NCBI RefSeq assembly: GCF_014635545.1
Contig: NZ_BMDA01000002.1
Coordinates: 457,285-521,284 of the forward strand
Length of the DNA stretch: 64,000 bases
Reading direction: 5' to 3'
From: Acinetobacter courvalinii
GTDB lineage: Bacteria > Pseudomonadota > Gammaproteobacteria > Pseudomonadales > Moraxellaceae
A program made the position numbers and the translations under genes. The notes beneath the pieces were generated by a model, which did no database searches, was not told the origin of the DNA, and saw only the letters and a program-made list of their open reading frames with translations. Of this stretch, positions 9,208-17,393 are shown in pieces (the first letter of the stretch is position 1; the number at the start of each line of letters is the position of its first letter).

Positions 9208-10008
9208 TTAACTGCCTTGATAGAGCTTGCGAAACTGGTCAGGGGTGAAATGCATCCAGCGTTTAAACATATAAATAAAAGCAGATGAGCTGGCATAACC
9301 CAAATCCAGCGCAATACTTTCAATGGTCTTACCCTGATTGAGCATCGACATGGCTTTCATGACTTTTAATCGCTGCCGCCACTCATGCAGCGACATGCCC
9401 AATTCTTTCTGGCTATAGCGGGCCAGCGTGCGTTCGGTCATGTTGATCATGTGGGCAAGCTGTTTAAGGGTGCTGTTATCGGCAGGAAATTCATGCAAAT
9501 GGCTCAGAACCTTAGCCAGTGCCGGATGTTGCGTGGTGGGCAAATAGCTGCCGACCAGTTCAGCATGGGTCAGTGCGTCCAGTAAAACCTGAAGTAGGCG
9601 GATATATTCGGGGTCATGTTCTGAAAATGCGGTGTGACGAAGATGTTCCAGCAGCGCGGAAACCAGCGGTGCGGACAGTAAAATCCCGGCCTGTTGTGGC
9701 ATCCGTTGACATAATGATTCATGGATATAAAGCGTACAATAGGTCACATCATTCCGGTTAATCCCGCTATGTTGCAGATGCGGTGGCAGCCAGATGCCAT
9801 AAGGCGGCGGGGTCAGGTAATTGATCTGCTCAATATTGACTTCAAGCACCCCGTCAAAGGCATAAATAAACTCCCCCCAGGCATGCGCATGTTTAGGATA
9901 AAAAGTCTCTGCAGGTGCATCCCGAACCCGTAACCATAAAGGTGCCGGAATATCATTGTAGGTTGGAATGGCCTGAAAATCCTGAATCCGTTGTGCTGAC
10001 TTTTTCAT
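9208..10008 (-). CDS. AraC-family regulator with N-terminal cupin
   Basis: This protein of about 266 residues has an AraC-type arabinose-binding/cupin domain (around YPKHAHAWGEFIYAFDGVLEV, then PPYGIWLPPHLQHSG) and a C-terminal double helix-turn-helix: LKQLAHMINMTERTLARYSQ and IESIALDLGYASSSAFIYMFK. I prefer the ATG at 10008. A GTG at 10032 would add eight residues; neither has a strong ribosome binding site. It is divergently arranged with an EamA-type exporter 107 bp away and shares a control region with a perfect 12-bp inverted repeat, so it probably regulates that transporter. Confidence 0.9.
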   Translation of the reverse strand: MKKSAQRIQDFQAIPTYNDIPAPLWLRVRDAPAETFYPKHAHAWGEFIYAFDGVLEVNIEQINYLTPPPYGIWLPPHLQHSGINRNDVTYCTLYIHESLCQRMPQQAGILLSAPLVSALLEHLRHTAFSEHDPEYIRLLQVLLDALTHAELVGSYLPTTQHPALAKVLSHLHEFPADNSTLKQLAHMINMTERTLARYSQKELGMSLHEWRQRLKVMKAMSMLNQGKTIESIALDLGYASSSAFIYMFKRWMHFTPDQFRKLYQGS

Positions 10009-10040
10009 AAGAAGAGAATTGCCCGAAAACACGCATGTCT

Positions 10041-10074
10041 TGTCAGATTTTCACTATATCATGAAAATCTGACA
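10041..10074. promoter_or_regulatory. Perfect 12-bp inverted repeat, probable operator
   Basis: TGTCAGATTTTC (10041-10052) and its exact reverse complement (10063-10074) are separated by 10 bp between the divergent AraC and EamA genes. The right arm ends in CTGACA, which may serve as the -35 of the transporter promoter, with AATAAT at 10093-10098 as -10 after an 18-base spacer. The likely binder is the adjacent AraC protein. Confidence 0.65.
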
Positions 10075-10115
10075 GCCTTATATTGGTGCTCAAATAATAG
10101 AATCGGGAGCGTGCG

Positions 10116-11021
10116 ATGGATGAGCGCAAAGCATTAGATGCAACTGCATCGGGCCTGATGGTCGTACTGTGTATGATCTGGGGCTTACAACAAGTCATTT
10201 TAAAAATGGCAGCTCCCGATATTTCGCCCTTAATGCAGATTGCATTGCGGTCAGGTCTGGCTGCAATTTTGTTATTGCCGTTGCTGTATCTGGATAAAGC
10301 CAGTCAGTTATTCAATTGCCAGAATCTCAAGGCAGGGGCACTGGTCGCTTTTTTATTTTCTTTGGAGTTCTTTCTGCTGGCGCAGGCCTTGCAATGGACA
10401 TCTGCATCTCATGCGGTGGTGCTGTTGTATACCGCTCCCATTTTTGTGGCTTTGGGGCTGCACTGGAAACTGCCTTCCGAGCGTTTAAGTGTATTGCAGT
10501 GGAGCGGTATCGCCATTGCATTTTTAGGAATCGTGGTCACTTTTATGAGAGCAAATCAGGGTGCCACCCAGCTAGAACAGCAGATGTTATGGGGTGACTT
10601 ACTCGCTTTGGCAGGGGGGATTGCCTGGGCGGCAACCACGGTGACAGTGCGTTTATCTTCACTGGCTCAGGCCGCCGTTACCCAAACCTTGTTTTATCAA
10701 CTGGCAGGCAGTTTTGTATTGCTGTTCGGTTTGGCATTTTTTCTCGGACAAGCCACCATTCATTTTACCCCGCTGGTGATCGGCAGTCTGGCCTTTCATA
10801 CCCTGATTGTGTCCTTTGCCAGTTTTCTGGCCTGGTTCTGGTTATTACGCAATTATCTGGCTTCGCGATTGGGTGTATTTTCATTCCTTACGCCGTTATT
10901 TGGCATAGCCTTTGGCGTCTGCTTGCTGGGCGAAAAAATTGAACTGAATTTTGTGATGGGCTCAGCCTTGGTATTACTTGGCATTGTGGTGGTCAGTCTG
11001 CAAGGCTGGATCAGAAAATAA
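10116..11021 (+). CDS. EamA/DMT-family transporter
   Basis: This 301-residue integral membrane protein has about ten transmembrane helices arranged as two EamA repeats, as in RhaT/YdcZ-type drug/metabolite exporters. Characteristic segments are MVVLCMIWGLQQVILK at the first helix and the closing FLTPLFGIAFGVCLLGEKI of the second repeat. GGGAG lies 6 bases upstream of the ATG. The divergent AraC regulator and shared palindrome suggest ligand-responsive control. The substrate cannot be inferred; relatives export amino acids, metabolites or drugs. Confidence 0.88.
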   Translation: MDERKALDATASGLMVVLCMIWGLQQVILKMAAPDISPLMQIALRSGLAAILLLPLLYLDKASQLFNCQNLKAGALVAFLFSLEFFLLAQALQWTSASHAVVLLYTAPIFVALGLHWKLPSERLSVLQWSGIAIAFLGIVVTFMRANQGATQLEQQMLWGDLLALAGGIAWAATTVTVRLSSLAQAAVTQTLFYQLAGSFVLLFGLAFFLGQATIHFTPLVIGSLAFHTLIVSFASFLAWFWLLRNYLASRLGVFSFLTPLFGIAFGVCLLGEKIELNFVMGSALVLLGIVVVSLQGWIRK

Positions 11022-11045
11022 AAAAGGCCTCGATTGAGGCCTTTT
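11022..11045. terminator. Bidirectional terminator
   Basis: Stem AAAAGGCCTC and GAGGCCTTTT with a GATT loop lies between the convergent EamA and YihY genes. Confidence 0.92.
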
Positions 11046-11047
11046 GA

Positions 11048-12298
11048 CTATTTCTGTTCAAAGATGGTGGACAGCGGAATGGAGAGCTTGGCAGCTAAAT
11101 AATCATTACTTTCAATCAGGGATGGGCCGAGTCGTTCCATCCATTCATCGTCCTGATGAATATTTTCAACATCGGGACGTAACGGTAATGGATAAGGCAG
11201 GGCGGTAAAGAAACTCCAGAAATCGACCTGCGCCAGATTCCGCACCAGTACATATTCGTCTTTATCGGTACGCATAATCAGGTTCTGCTGTTCCAGTTGC
11301 AGGATATAAGCCGGTAGTCGACCTAATTCGCCACGACCGATAATATTTAACAGCTCTTTCTCACTGACACTTTGTCCAATCTGCTGCTTCTTGTAAAACA
11401 GTTCCAGAATGTCGAGTAACATCAAGATCGGATGACGTTTCTGTTCTTTGCCAGAGTGAAAGGCGGTGAGAGCATAGCTGATTTCAACCCCCAATAAAAT
11501 GATATTCCAGGACAGATAAATCCAGAGCAGGAAGATCGGCACTGCGGCAAATGCACCATAAACGATTTCATAGCTGGTGAAGTTGCTCATCACCCAGCCG
11601 AAAAAACGTTTTAATATTTCAAATACGGTCGCACTAAAACAGGCAGCAATAAAGGCTGAAAAAACCGGGACAATACGGTTCGGGATGGTCCAGTATAAAA
11701 TAAAGAAGCCAACAACGGTCAGTAAAAACGAGATCAGCCAGAGCAGGAAGGCACCATCCAGCTGATAGCCTGCAAAATTATTGCTGAGAATACTCATCGA
11801 GGCGACAGTTGAAGACAGTACAAAAGCACTACCTAACACAATTGGGCCCAGTGAAATAATGGTCCAGTAACGCATAAAACCGACCAGACCCGTGCGAGTT
11901 TCCTTAACACGCCAGATGCGGTTAAACACATTCTCAATCGAAGTCAGCATCAGCACGGTGGTAACAAACAGGAACAGCACACCAATCACGGTAAGATTGC
12001 TGGATTTCTCGGTAAAGGCATTCAAGGCCTTGTCAAAAGCAATGGTACTTTTCGGTAGAAAGTTACTATAGATTAGCTGTTGCAGCTGTTGCCGCGCAGG
12101 TTCTAAAGCTTTAATCGAGGAGATAATCACCAGAAAAACAGTCAACATGGGAACGACTGCAAACAGGGTGGTATAGGTCAGTCCTCCTGCCTGTTCCCGA
12201 CAGCGATCCGCTTCAAAACGTCGTAACACAAACACAATAAATTGAAACCATGTTTTTTCTAAAAAAGGCAGTTTTTTTAGATAACGGTCTAAGATCAT
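11048..12298 (-). CDS. YihY/BrkB family inner-membrane protein
   Basis: This 416-residue protein has six or so transmembrane helices in residues about 35-280 and the YihY/BrkB landmarks RCREQAGGLTYTTLFAVVPM, NRIWRVKETR and YGAFAAVPIFLLWIYLSW. The family was once named ribonuclease BN; that activity belongs to another protein, and the true role is probably transport-related or unknown. A soluble tail of about 130 residues resembles the winged-helix extension found in many members. Its start codon overlaps the 5' region of the divergent wrbA transcript. Confidence 0.9.
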   Translation of the reverse strand: MILDRYLKKLPFLEKTWFQFIVFVLRRFEADRCREQAGGLTYTTLFAVVPMLTVFLVIISSIKALEPARQQLQQLIYSNFLPKSTIAFDKALNAFTEKSSNLTVIGVLFLFVTTVLMLTSIENVFNRIWRVKETRTGLVGFMRYWTIISLGPIVLGSAFVLSSTVASMSILSNNFAGYQLDGAFLLWLISFLLTVVGFFILYWTIPNRIVPVFSAFIAACFSATVFEILKRFFGWVMSNFTSYEIVYGAFAAVPIFLLWIYLSWNIILLGVEISYALTAFHSGKEQKRHPILMLLDILELFYKKQQIGQSVSEKELLNIIGRGELGRLPAYILQLEQQNLIMRTDKDEYVLVRNLAQVDFWSFFTALPYPLPLRPDVENIHQDDEWMERLGPSLIESNDYLAAKLSIPLSTIFEQK

Positions 12299-12410
12299 GG
12301 GTTCTATCCTAATTATTTTTAATAAGATCCTGCAAAAGCACAGGACTTGTAACAGCCTAAAATGTATAAAATGTCGTATAGTGTCCTTTTTAACAAAATT
12401 CTTGAAAGTG

Positions 12411-13010
12411 ATGCAACCTTACGTTCTTGTTCTTTATTACAGTAAATATGGTTCCACTAAGCAAATGGCACATCTGTTTGCCGATGGCATTGAAGCTGCA
12501 GGTGTGACAGCACGCATTCGAACCGTGCCGAATTTAGCCACCGTCGTCACTGAAGCGGCGCCTAGTATTCCAGCAGATGGCGACCTTTATTGCACTTTGG
12601 ACGATCTCAGCCATTGCTCCGGTTTGGCCTTGGGTTCGCCAACGCGTTTTGGCAATATGGCCAGTGAGATGAAGTACTTTTGGGATCAAACCACCAGTTT
12701 ATGGCTGAATGGCGCTTTGCATGATAAACCCGCCTGTGTTTTCACCTCTTCAGGTTCCATGCATGGCGGGCAGGAAAGTACGTTATTGACCATGTTGCCG
12801 CCATTATTCCATCACGGCATGATGATTTTGGGCTTGCCCAATTCGATTCCAGCCTTGTCGAATACCAAAACCGGTGGAACACCGTATGGCGCCAGCCATG
12901 TCAGCGGGCCTCGCCATGATCAAAGCCTGAGCCAGGATGAAAAGGTTCTGTGTGAAGCACAAGGCAAGCGTTTGGGTGAAGTCGTTAAGGCGTTGGCTGG
13001 AAAATTTTAA
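12411..13010 (+). CDS. wrbA: NAD(P)H:quinone oxidoreductase, WrbA type
   Basis: This flavodoxin-fold protein of 199 residues reduces quinones by two electrons with FMN and NAD(P)H, limiting semiquinone radicals. Visible features are the FMN phosphate loop YYSKYGSTKQMA at the N-terminus, GSPTRFGNMASEMKYFWDQT and TSSGSMHGGQEST. I set the start at the ATG at 12411 (MQPYVLVLYYSKYG), which is where the flavodoxin fold begins; the longer in-frame reading from 12297 adds 38 residues with no family match and overlaps yihY. The ribosome binding site is weak (GAAAG). Confidence 0.92.
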   Translation: MQPYVLVLYYSKYGSTKQMAHLFADGIEAAGVTARIRTVPNLATVVTEAAPSIPADGDLYCTLDDLSHCSGLALGSPTRFGNMASEMKYFWDQTTSLWLNGALHDKPACVFTSSGSMHGGQESTLLTMLPPLFHHGMMILGLPNSIPALSNTKTGGTPYGASHVSGPRHDQSLSQDEKVLCEAQGKRLGEVVKALAGKF

Positions 13011-13372
13011 GTCTGGGACAGTCGGTATTGTTGTCCGACCCGAACCAATTGCCAGAAGTGTAGAGGATCGGTTGGATAGGCAATCACGCTCTGATTTTCA
13101 CTGAGCAGTGAGATCTTATCGAGATTGCCTTGTGCTGAGATCAACATGGCATAGACATAATCAAGCAGATCGATAGCACTGAAAACCTGTTTATAGGCAT
13201 CTTGCAGTTCAGCATTTTGATTGGCAAAACATACCCGATGTGGCTCATCTTCATTAAGGAAGGAAAGGCCAAGTGTCTTTTCTATTGCTGTCACAATCTC
13301 CCGATTTAATTGTAAAGGGGAGAGCGATAGAACGAGTTGGTGGCTTTTAAAGCCTGCATGGTGATCTAGCAT
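13007..13372 (-). CDS. Small conserved-looking hypothetical protein
   Basis: This 121-residue soluble protein overlaps the 3' end of wrbA by 4 bp in convergent orientation. I see no signal peptide, transmembrane helix or recognisable motif; the middle (ELQDAYKQVFSAIDLLDYVYAM) looks alpha-helical. Codon use resembles its neighbours, and the ORF fills the gap before lgt, which supports a real gene. It might be co-transcribed from the lgt side, although a terminator stands between them. No function can be given. Confidence 0.65.
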   Translation of the reverse strand: MLDHHAGFKSHQLVLSLSPLQLNREIVTAIEKTLGLSFLNEDEPHRVCFANQNAELQDAYKQVFSAIDLLDYVYAMLISAQGNLDKISLLSENQSVIAYPTDPLHFWQLVRVGQQYRLSQT

Positions 13373-13450
13373 CGCTTTAACCTGTTGCGATTGGGATAGT
13401 TTCTAAAATCACTATACGCTTTTTATTGATGATAAATACAGCGCAAAAAA

Positions 13451-13470
13451 ATGGGAGCTTTTGCTCCCAT
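13451..13470 (-). terminator. Terminator downstream of lgt
   Basis: ATGGGAGC and GCTCCCAT flank a TTTT loop; on the minus strand a TTTTTTGCGC run follows. It lies just 5 bases past the lgt stop codon. Confidence 0.8.
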
Positions 13471-13474
13471 CATT

Positions 13475-14287
13475 TTATTTCTTTAACTGCCAGTCATAGA
13501 TGTTTCGACGATAGGCGTACCAGATCATCCACAGACCAATAATAATCATTGGGAAACTGAGGATCTGGCCTTTGGTCATCCAGCCAAACAGGATAAAGCC
13601 CTGGTCTGCATCGGGTTGACGGAAGAATTCCATAAAGAAGCGGGCAACACCATATCCGGTCAGGAACAGCGCAGAAACCGCCATACGTGGACGTGGCTTG
13701 GAACTAAACCACCACAGTACGATAAACAGGATCAGTCCTTCACAGATGGCTTGGTAGATTTGTGAAGGATGACGGACCAGACCTAATGGATCGGTCGGAA
13801 AAATCATCCCGAACGGATAGTTTGAATCTTGCACCTGACGGCCGTAGAGTTCCCCGCCAATAAAGTTACCAAAACGTCCAAACATAAGGCCTGTCGGTAC
13901 ACATGGTGCAATAAAATCCAGGGTTTGAAACCAGGTTTTCTGATACTTTTTGCACCAGAACAACATGGCAATCATGACACCCAGGAAACCGCCGTGGAAG
14001 CTCATGCCGCCGGTCCACACCTGAAATAACCATAGAGGATTTTCCAGAAACTTACCGAATTCGTAAAACAGCACATAGCCGACACGTCCACCCAGCACAA
14101 CACCCAGCGCACCGTAAAACACCAGATCTGAAACCATATCGGCAGTCCAGCCATCACGTTGTTTAGCGCGGTACGATGCTAAACCCCAGGCACATAGAAA
14201 AGCCAACAGATACATGAGTCCATACCAGTGCACCTTGACTGGTCCTAAGCTCAGCGCAACTGGATCAATATTTGGATAGGTCAGCAT
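13475..14287 (-). CDS. lgt: Prolipoprotein diacylglyceryl transferase
   Basis: Lgt transfers diacylglycerol from phosphatidylglycerol to the lipobox cysteine of prolipoproteins in the inner membrane, the first step of lipoprotein maturation. The 270-residue length and seven helices fit the family. Signature segments are present: HWYGLMYLLAF near the N-terminus, GGRVGYVLFYEF, MSFHGGFLGV with the essential His, GRFGNFIGGELYGR with the essential Arg, and RHPSQIYQA. Several putative substrates lie in this window (36519, 61404 and 58613 genes). Confidence 0.96.
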   Translation of the reverse strand: MLTYPNIDPVALSLGPVKVHWYGLMYLLAFLCAWGLASYRAKQRDGWTADMVSDLVFYGALGVVLGGRVGYVLFYEFGKFLENPLWLFQVWTGGMSFHGGFLGVMIAMLFWCKKYQKTWFQTLDFIAPCVPTGLMFGRFGNFIGGELYGRQVQDSNYPFGMIFPTDPLGLVRHPSQIYQAICEGLILFIVLWWFSSKPRPRMAVSALFLTGYGVARFFMEFFRQPDADQGFILFGWMTKGQILSFPMIIIGLWMIWYAYRRNIYDWQLKK

Positions 14288-14393
14288 TGCTGTTCCTCAA
14301 TGTAGAATTTGAAATTAAGTTTTGATCAGATTGTAGCGGAATGATGTGAAAAATGTTGTACATTCAATGTGTAAAGATGTGAGAACCAAATCA

Positions 14394-15176
14394 ATGTGTA
14401 TTGTCGCTTTCGCATGGCATGTACTGGATGAGATGCCATTATGTCTACTTTCAAACCGTGATGAATTTTATCATCGTCCTAGTGCCGCTTTACATCAGTG
14501 GCCCGCGAGTCCGATTGTGGCCGGACAGGACTTGCAGTCAGGCGGGACCTGGATGGGCGTGACTGCATCGGGACGATGGGCCATCCTCACCAATTTCCGT
14601 AATGGCCGGGATCAGCAATCCTACACCACTTCACGTGGCCATCTGATCCAGTCTTTTCTGGAAAGTGAGCTGGCACCGATTCGTTTTGCCCAGCAACTAG
14701 AACAGCAACAGCAGGATTATGCAGGCTTTAATCTGTTTGTTGGTGATCGGGAGCAGGCCGTTTACATGAGTAACCGGGGTGAAGCGCCTCAGGTACTGGC
14801 AAATGGGGTATATGTGGTATCGAATGGCTTAATGTCCGAAGATTGGCAAAAGACCCAACATTTACGCAAGCGCTTTACCCAGGAGTTTTTACCGATGCTG
14901 CAACAAGCACAAATATCTGAGGCCGAGCTCAGACATGTGGCCTGGGATATTCTGGAAGATGAACGTAAGGTCATTGCAGACCTGTTGCCTGACACCGGCA
15001 TCAGCACTGAAATGGAAGCCTTATTGTCTTCGACTTTTATCCAGAGTCCGGTCTACGGCACACGCTGCTCAAACTTTTTAAGACTCAACTCAACACAATG
15101 GCAATGGCTGGAAAAATCCCAGCAAGGGCAACAGCAGGGACAGATTGTTGCGTTAGAGCTCGAGTTGAATCCATAA
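14394..15176 (+). CDS. NRDE family protein (TANGO2-like)
   Basis: This 260-residue protein starts at the ATG at 14394, giving MCIVAFAW: family members begin with Met-Cys, and this Cys is thought to act as an N-terminal nucleophile after Met removal. The eponymous motif appears as LLSNRDEFYHRPS, followed by AGQDLQSGGTWMGVTASGRWAILTNFR and a late TRCSNFLRL segment. A longer reading from 14346 has no support. The cellular role is uncertain; related eukaryotic TANGO2 is linked to haem and lipid homeostasis. It converges with phoX across a shared terminator. Confidence 0.9.
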   Translation: MCIVAFAWHVLDEMPLCLLSNRDEFYHRPSAALHQWPASPIVAGQDLQSGGTWMGVTASGRWAILTNFRNGRDQQSYTTSRGHLIQSFLESELAPIRFAQQLEQQQQDYAGFNLFVGDREQAVYMSNRGEAPQVLANGVYVVSNGLMSEDWQKTQHLRKRFTQEFLPMLQQAQISEAELRHVAWDILEDERKVIADLLPDTGISTEMEALLSSTFIQSPVYGTRCSNFLRLNSTQWQWLEKSQQGQQQGQIVALELELNP

Positions 15177-15179
15177 AAA

Positions 15180-15204
15180 ATGCCGACATGAAGTCGGCAT
15201 TTTC
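15180..15204. terminator. Bidirectional terminator between NRDE gene and phoX
   Basis: Stem ATGCCGAC and GTCGGCAT (15180-15187, 15193-15200) is flanked by A-run and T-run. Confidence 0.9.
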
Positions 15205-15226
15205 TTTTTGCAATGAAAGCTTGGAT

Positions 15227-17212
15227 TTAAGCTTTTTTCTCAATTGATGGTGCAACTGGGTCAGCAGTGATGTAGCCGACGCTGGCACTATAACCACCAT
15301 TGTAGTTGGCTAAAACGGTTGCTTTCAAGTCAGCAGGCAGTTTTGAGCTATCGCCTGCATGCTGGAAATTGCTCATGATATAGGTCCAGCCATTGACTGA
15401 ATCAACCGCATGTAAACCGGTTGATTCTGCACCTGCTGGTGTCGAAAGAATTCGGTCTAAAGATTTGGTATCCACGTTATATGCCCACAGGAAGTTATTG
15501 GTATGGTTACCGCTATCTTCACCGATGAACAGGGTACGTAAGGTTTCAGAGAATTTTAGGTTATCTGGACTGGCGATATTGTCTGGATCAGCCGTATTGC
15601 CCAGACCGTCCACAGGAATATCCTTGCCCATCAAGACCATATGACTTTGATAAGGTGTCCATTCACTGTTGATGACACCATTTAAGTGATCGATCTGGCT
15701 GCCTTTAAGGTCATGTGCAAGTACACCACCGGCTTTCAGGGTGTTTTTGAATTTCACATTATGTTCAGCCACCCAGCCTGATTTACCTTCAATCATGGAG
15801 TCCTGAATATTGGCCAGTGCAGAATAAGCCACTTTATCCTTGATATTGACCGTGGTGCCTTCCATTTTGGTGAAAGCCATACTACCGCCTTTGAGCGCCG
15901 CATAACGGTGAGTTTCAAGGAAAGCTGCCGCCAGTTCGATTTCGGCTTTGCTGAAACCGTTATTGGCCTCTTTTAACTTGACCCACAAAGTTTTCTTATC
16001 CAGTACAATCTGGGTATAACCGGTCAAATCTGCTGGAGCAGTGCTTAAGCTTTCCATAATATTTTCAGCTTTAATGCCACGAACATTGACCAGATCTTCA
16101 ATGGTTTTACTGTTGGTATGGCCCAGTTTGATCCACTTAATCGGTGCAGTAGAGGTTTCATTCAATTCAGCTGTGTATTTCGCAACGTATAGGCTGCCTG
16201 CAGAAAGATCTTTTTCTTTATCTGCAACAAACATAAAGAAACCGCCGTTGGTATAGTCATCGCCCATGATCACGGTGCGGTTATCTGGCATCACCTGAAT
16301 CAGTTCGTGTGAAATACGGCCTAGGCAATAATGTTTAACCGCAGTACCACGACCTTTACCATCCAGAATGATTTCTGGTAAATGGCCATAGTTATAGACA
16401 TTCGCCGTATTTTCATTGCCATACAGATTTTTACTATAGGCTTTCAAGGTTGCGAGGCTGCTACCGATCTGATCAAAAGCATCTGGTTCATATTCTTCAC
16501 TGGAAAGATGGGTATTCCAAGGGGAGAGGCTCGCACCACAGGTAATCCATAGCCCGTGCACTTTGGACATATCGACATTGAAGTATTTTTTCAATGCCAG
16601 ATGACCTGTTTTCTGATCCTGATCTAAAGTCAGTACCGCAATTGGAGAAGGTAATTGCCCATACATACTTTGTTGAGCCAGGTTTTGTGTGGTGTATTCG
16701 AACTGCACCACATGGAAGACTGGATTATTGACGCCCGGTACTTGTGCACCTTGAAGATGAATCATTGACGAACCATCTGGACAGTCAGAGAAGAATTGAC
16801 GTTCCTGACCTGCAACCGAGGTATCCCGGATCGGTTTATTGTTGATGTCGTAATAGCTACCGGCAATAATTTTTCCACCATCGATATTGTCGACTTGCAT
16901 GCCTGTGCGGAAAAATTCCTGATAACCCAGTTTATATTCGGTGGTGGTGTTGTCTTCCCAGGTCACGGTCAGGCTAGACTTGACTGAAGTAGTGGCCATT
17001 TCTGCTGTGGTTGAGGGCGCTGCCATAGGGGTAAATTTGGCATTTTTAAACTTAACCAGTTTTGCTGGGGGTGTAACAACATTGTTATCGTTGTCATCAT
17101 TACAACCCGTTAAAGCTGCAGCTGTACCCATTGCCCCCAATGGTAAAAATGGAACGCCAGCGAACCATTTTAAAATATCACGACGACTTGGCTGATTAGT
17201 ATTGGCTGTCAT
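15227..17212 (-). CDS. phoX: PhoX family alkaline phosphatase, Tat-exported
   Basis: This 661-residue protein belongs to the PhoX (DUF839) group of periplasmic phosphatases that use iron and calcium to release phosphate from organic esters. The N-terminus carries a twin-arginine signal, PSRRDILKWFAGVPFLPLG, followed by an Ala-rich stretch and a Cys (LTGCNDD) that could be a lipobox. Downstream segments such as YNYGHLPEIILDGKGRGTA, YCLGRISHE and GEDSGNHTNNFLWAYN fit the beta-propeller. It lies directly downstream of tatABC but has its own promoter with four PhoB-like heptamers, and a terminator separates the two units. Phosphate-starvation induction is strongly suggested. Confidence 0.92.
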   Translation of the reverse strand: MTANTNQPSRRDILKWFAGVPFLPLGAMGTAAALTGCNDDNDNNVVTPPAKLVKFKNAKFTPMAAPSTTAEMATTSVKSSLTVTWEDNTTTEYKLGYQEFFRTGMQVDNIDGGKIIAGSYYDINNKPIRDTSVAGQERQFFSDCPDGSSMIHLQGAQVPGVNNPVFHVVQFEYTTQNLAQQSMYGQLPSPIAVLTLDQDQKTGHLALKKYFNVDMSKVHGLWITCGASLSPWNTHLSSEEYEPDAFDQIGSSLATLKAYSKNLYGNENTANVYNYGHLPEIILDGKGRGTAVKHYCLGRISHELIQVMPDNRTVIMGDDYTNGGFFMFVADKEKDLSAGSLYVAKYTAELNETSTAPIKWIKLGHTNSKTIEDLVNVRGIKAENIMESLSTAPADLTGYTQIVLDKKTLWVKLKEANNGFSKAEIELAAAFLETHRYAALKGGSMAFTKMEGTTVNIKDKVAYSALANIQDSMIEGKSGWVAEHNVKFKNTLKAGGVLAHDLKGSQIDHLNGVINSEWTPYQSHMVLMGKDIPVDGLGNTADPDNIASPDNLKFSETLRTLFIGEDSGNHTNNFLWAYNVDTKSLDRILSTPAGAESTGLHAVDSVNGWTYIMSNFQHAGDSSKLPADLKATVLANYNGGYSASVGYITADPVAPSIEKKA

Positions 17213-17255
17213 AATAATTCCGTATCTATAATATAGGGTAAATAAATCCTGATCG

Positions 17256-17311
17256 ATTCTATGAAGTGGAGATGACAGTTTTTTGACAGTTTGAAGGCAG
17301 TTTCAAGACAA
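17256..17311 (-). promoter_or_regulatory. phoX promoter with four tandem PhoB half-sites
   Basis: Read on the minus strand, four heptamers occur at exact 11-bp steps: TTGTCTT (17311-17305), CTGCCTT (17300-17294), CTGTCAA (17289-17283) and CTGTCAT (17278-17272), with AT-rich 4-base spacers. The last two match the Pho box consensus CTGTCAT. A -10-like TAGAAT (17261-17256) lies 10 bases after the last heptamer, as in PhoB-activated promoters where the box replaces the -35. Confidence 0.85.
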
Positions 17312-17345
17312 TTGAATTTTTATAAATAGCTAAAAAATATAAATT

Positions 17346-17379
17346 TAAAATAGAAAATCCCTGAAGCATGCTCAGGGAT
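17346..17379 (-). terminator. Terminator of tatABC
   Basis: On the minus strand ATCCCTGA and TCAGGGAT form an 8-bp stem with a 7-base loop, followed by TTTCTATTTT. It separates tatC from the phoX promoter. Confidence 0.85.
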
Positions 17380-17393
17380 CTGATTCGGTTCAC

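Noticed and set aside
12297-12410. Extended N-terminus for wrbA
   Set aside because: The extra 38 residues do not belong to the flavodoxin fold and overlap the yihY start; the flavodoxin-type start at 12411 fits the family.
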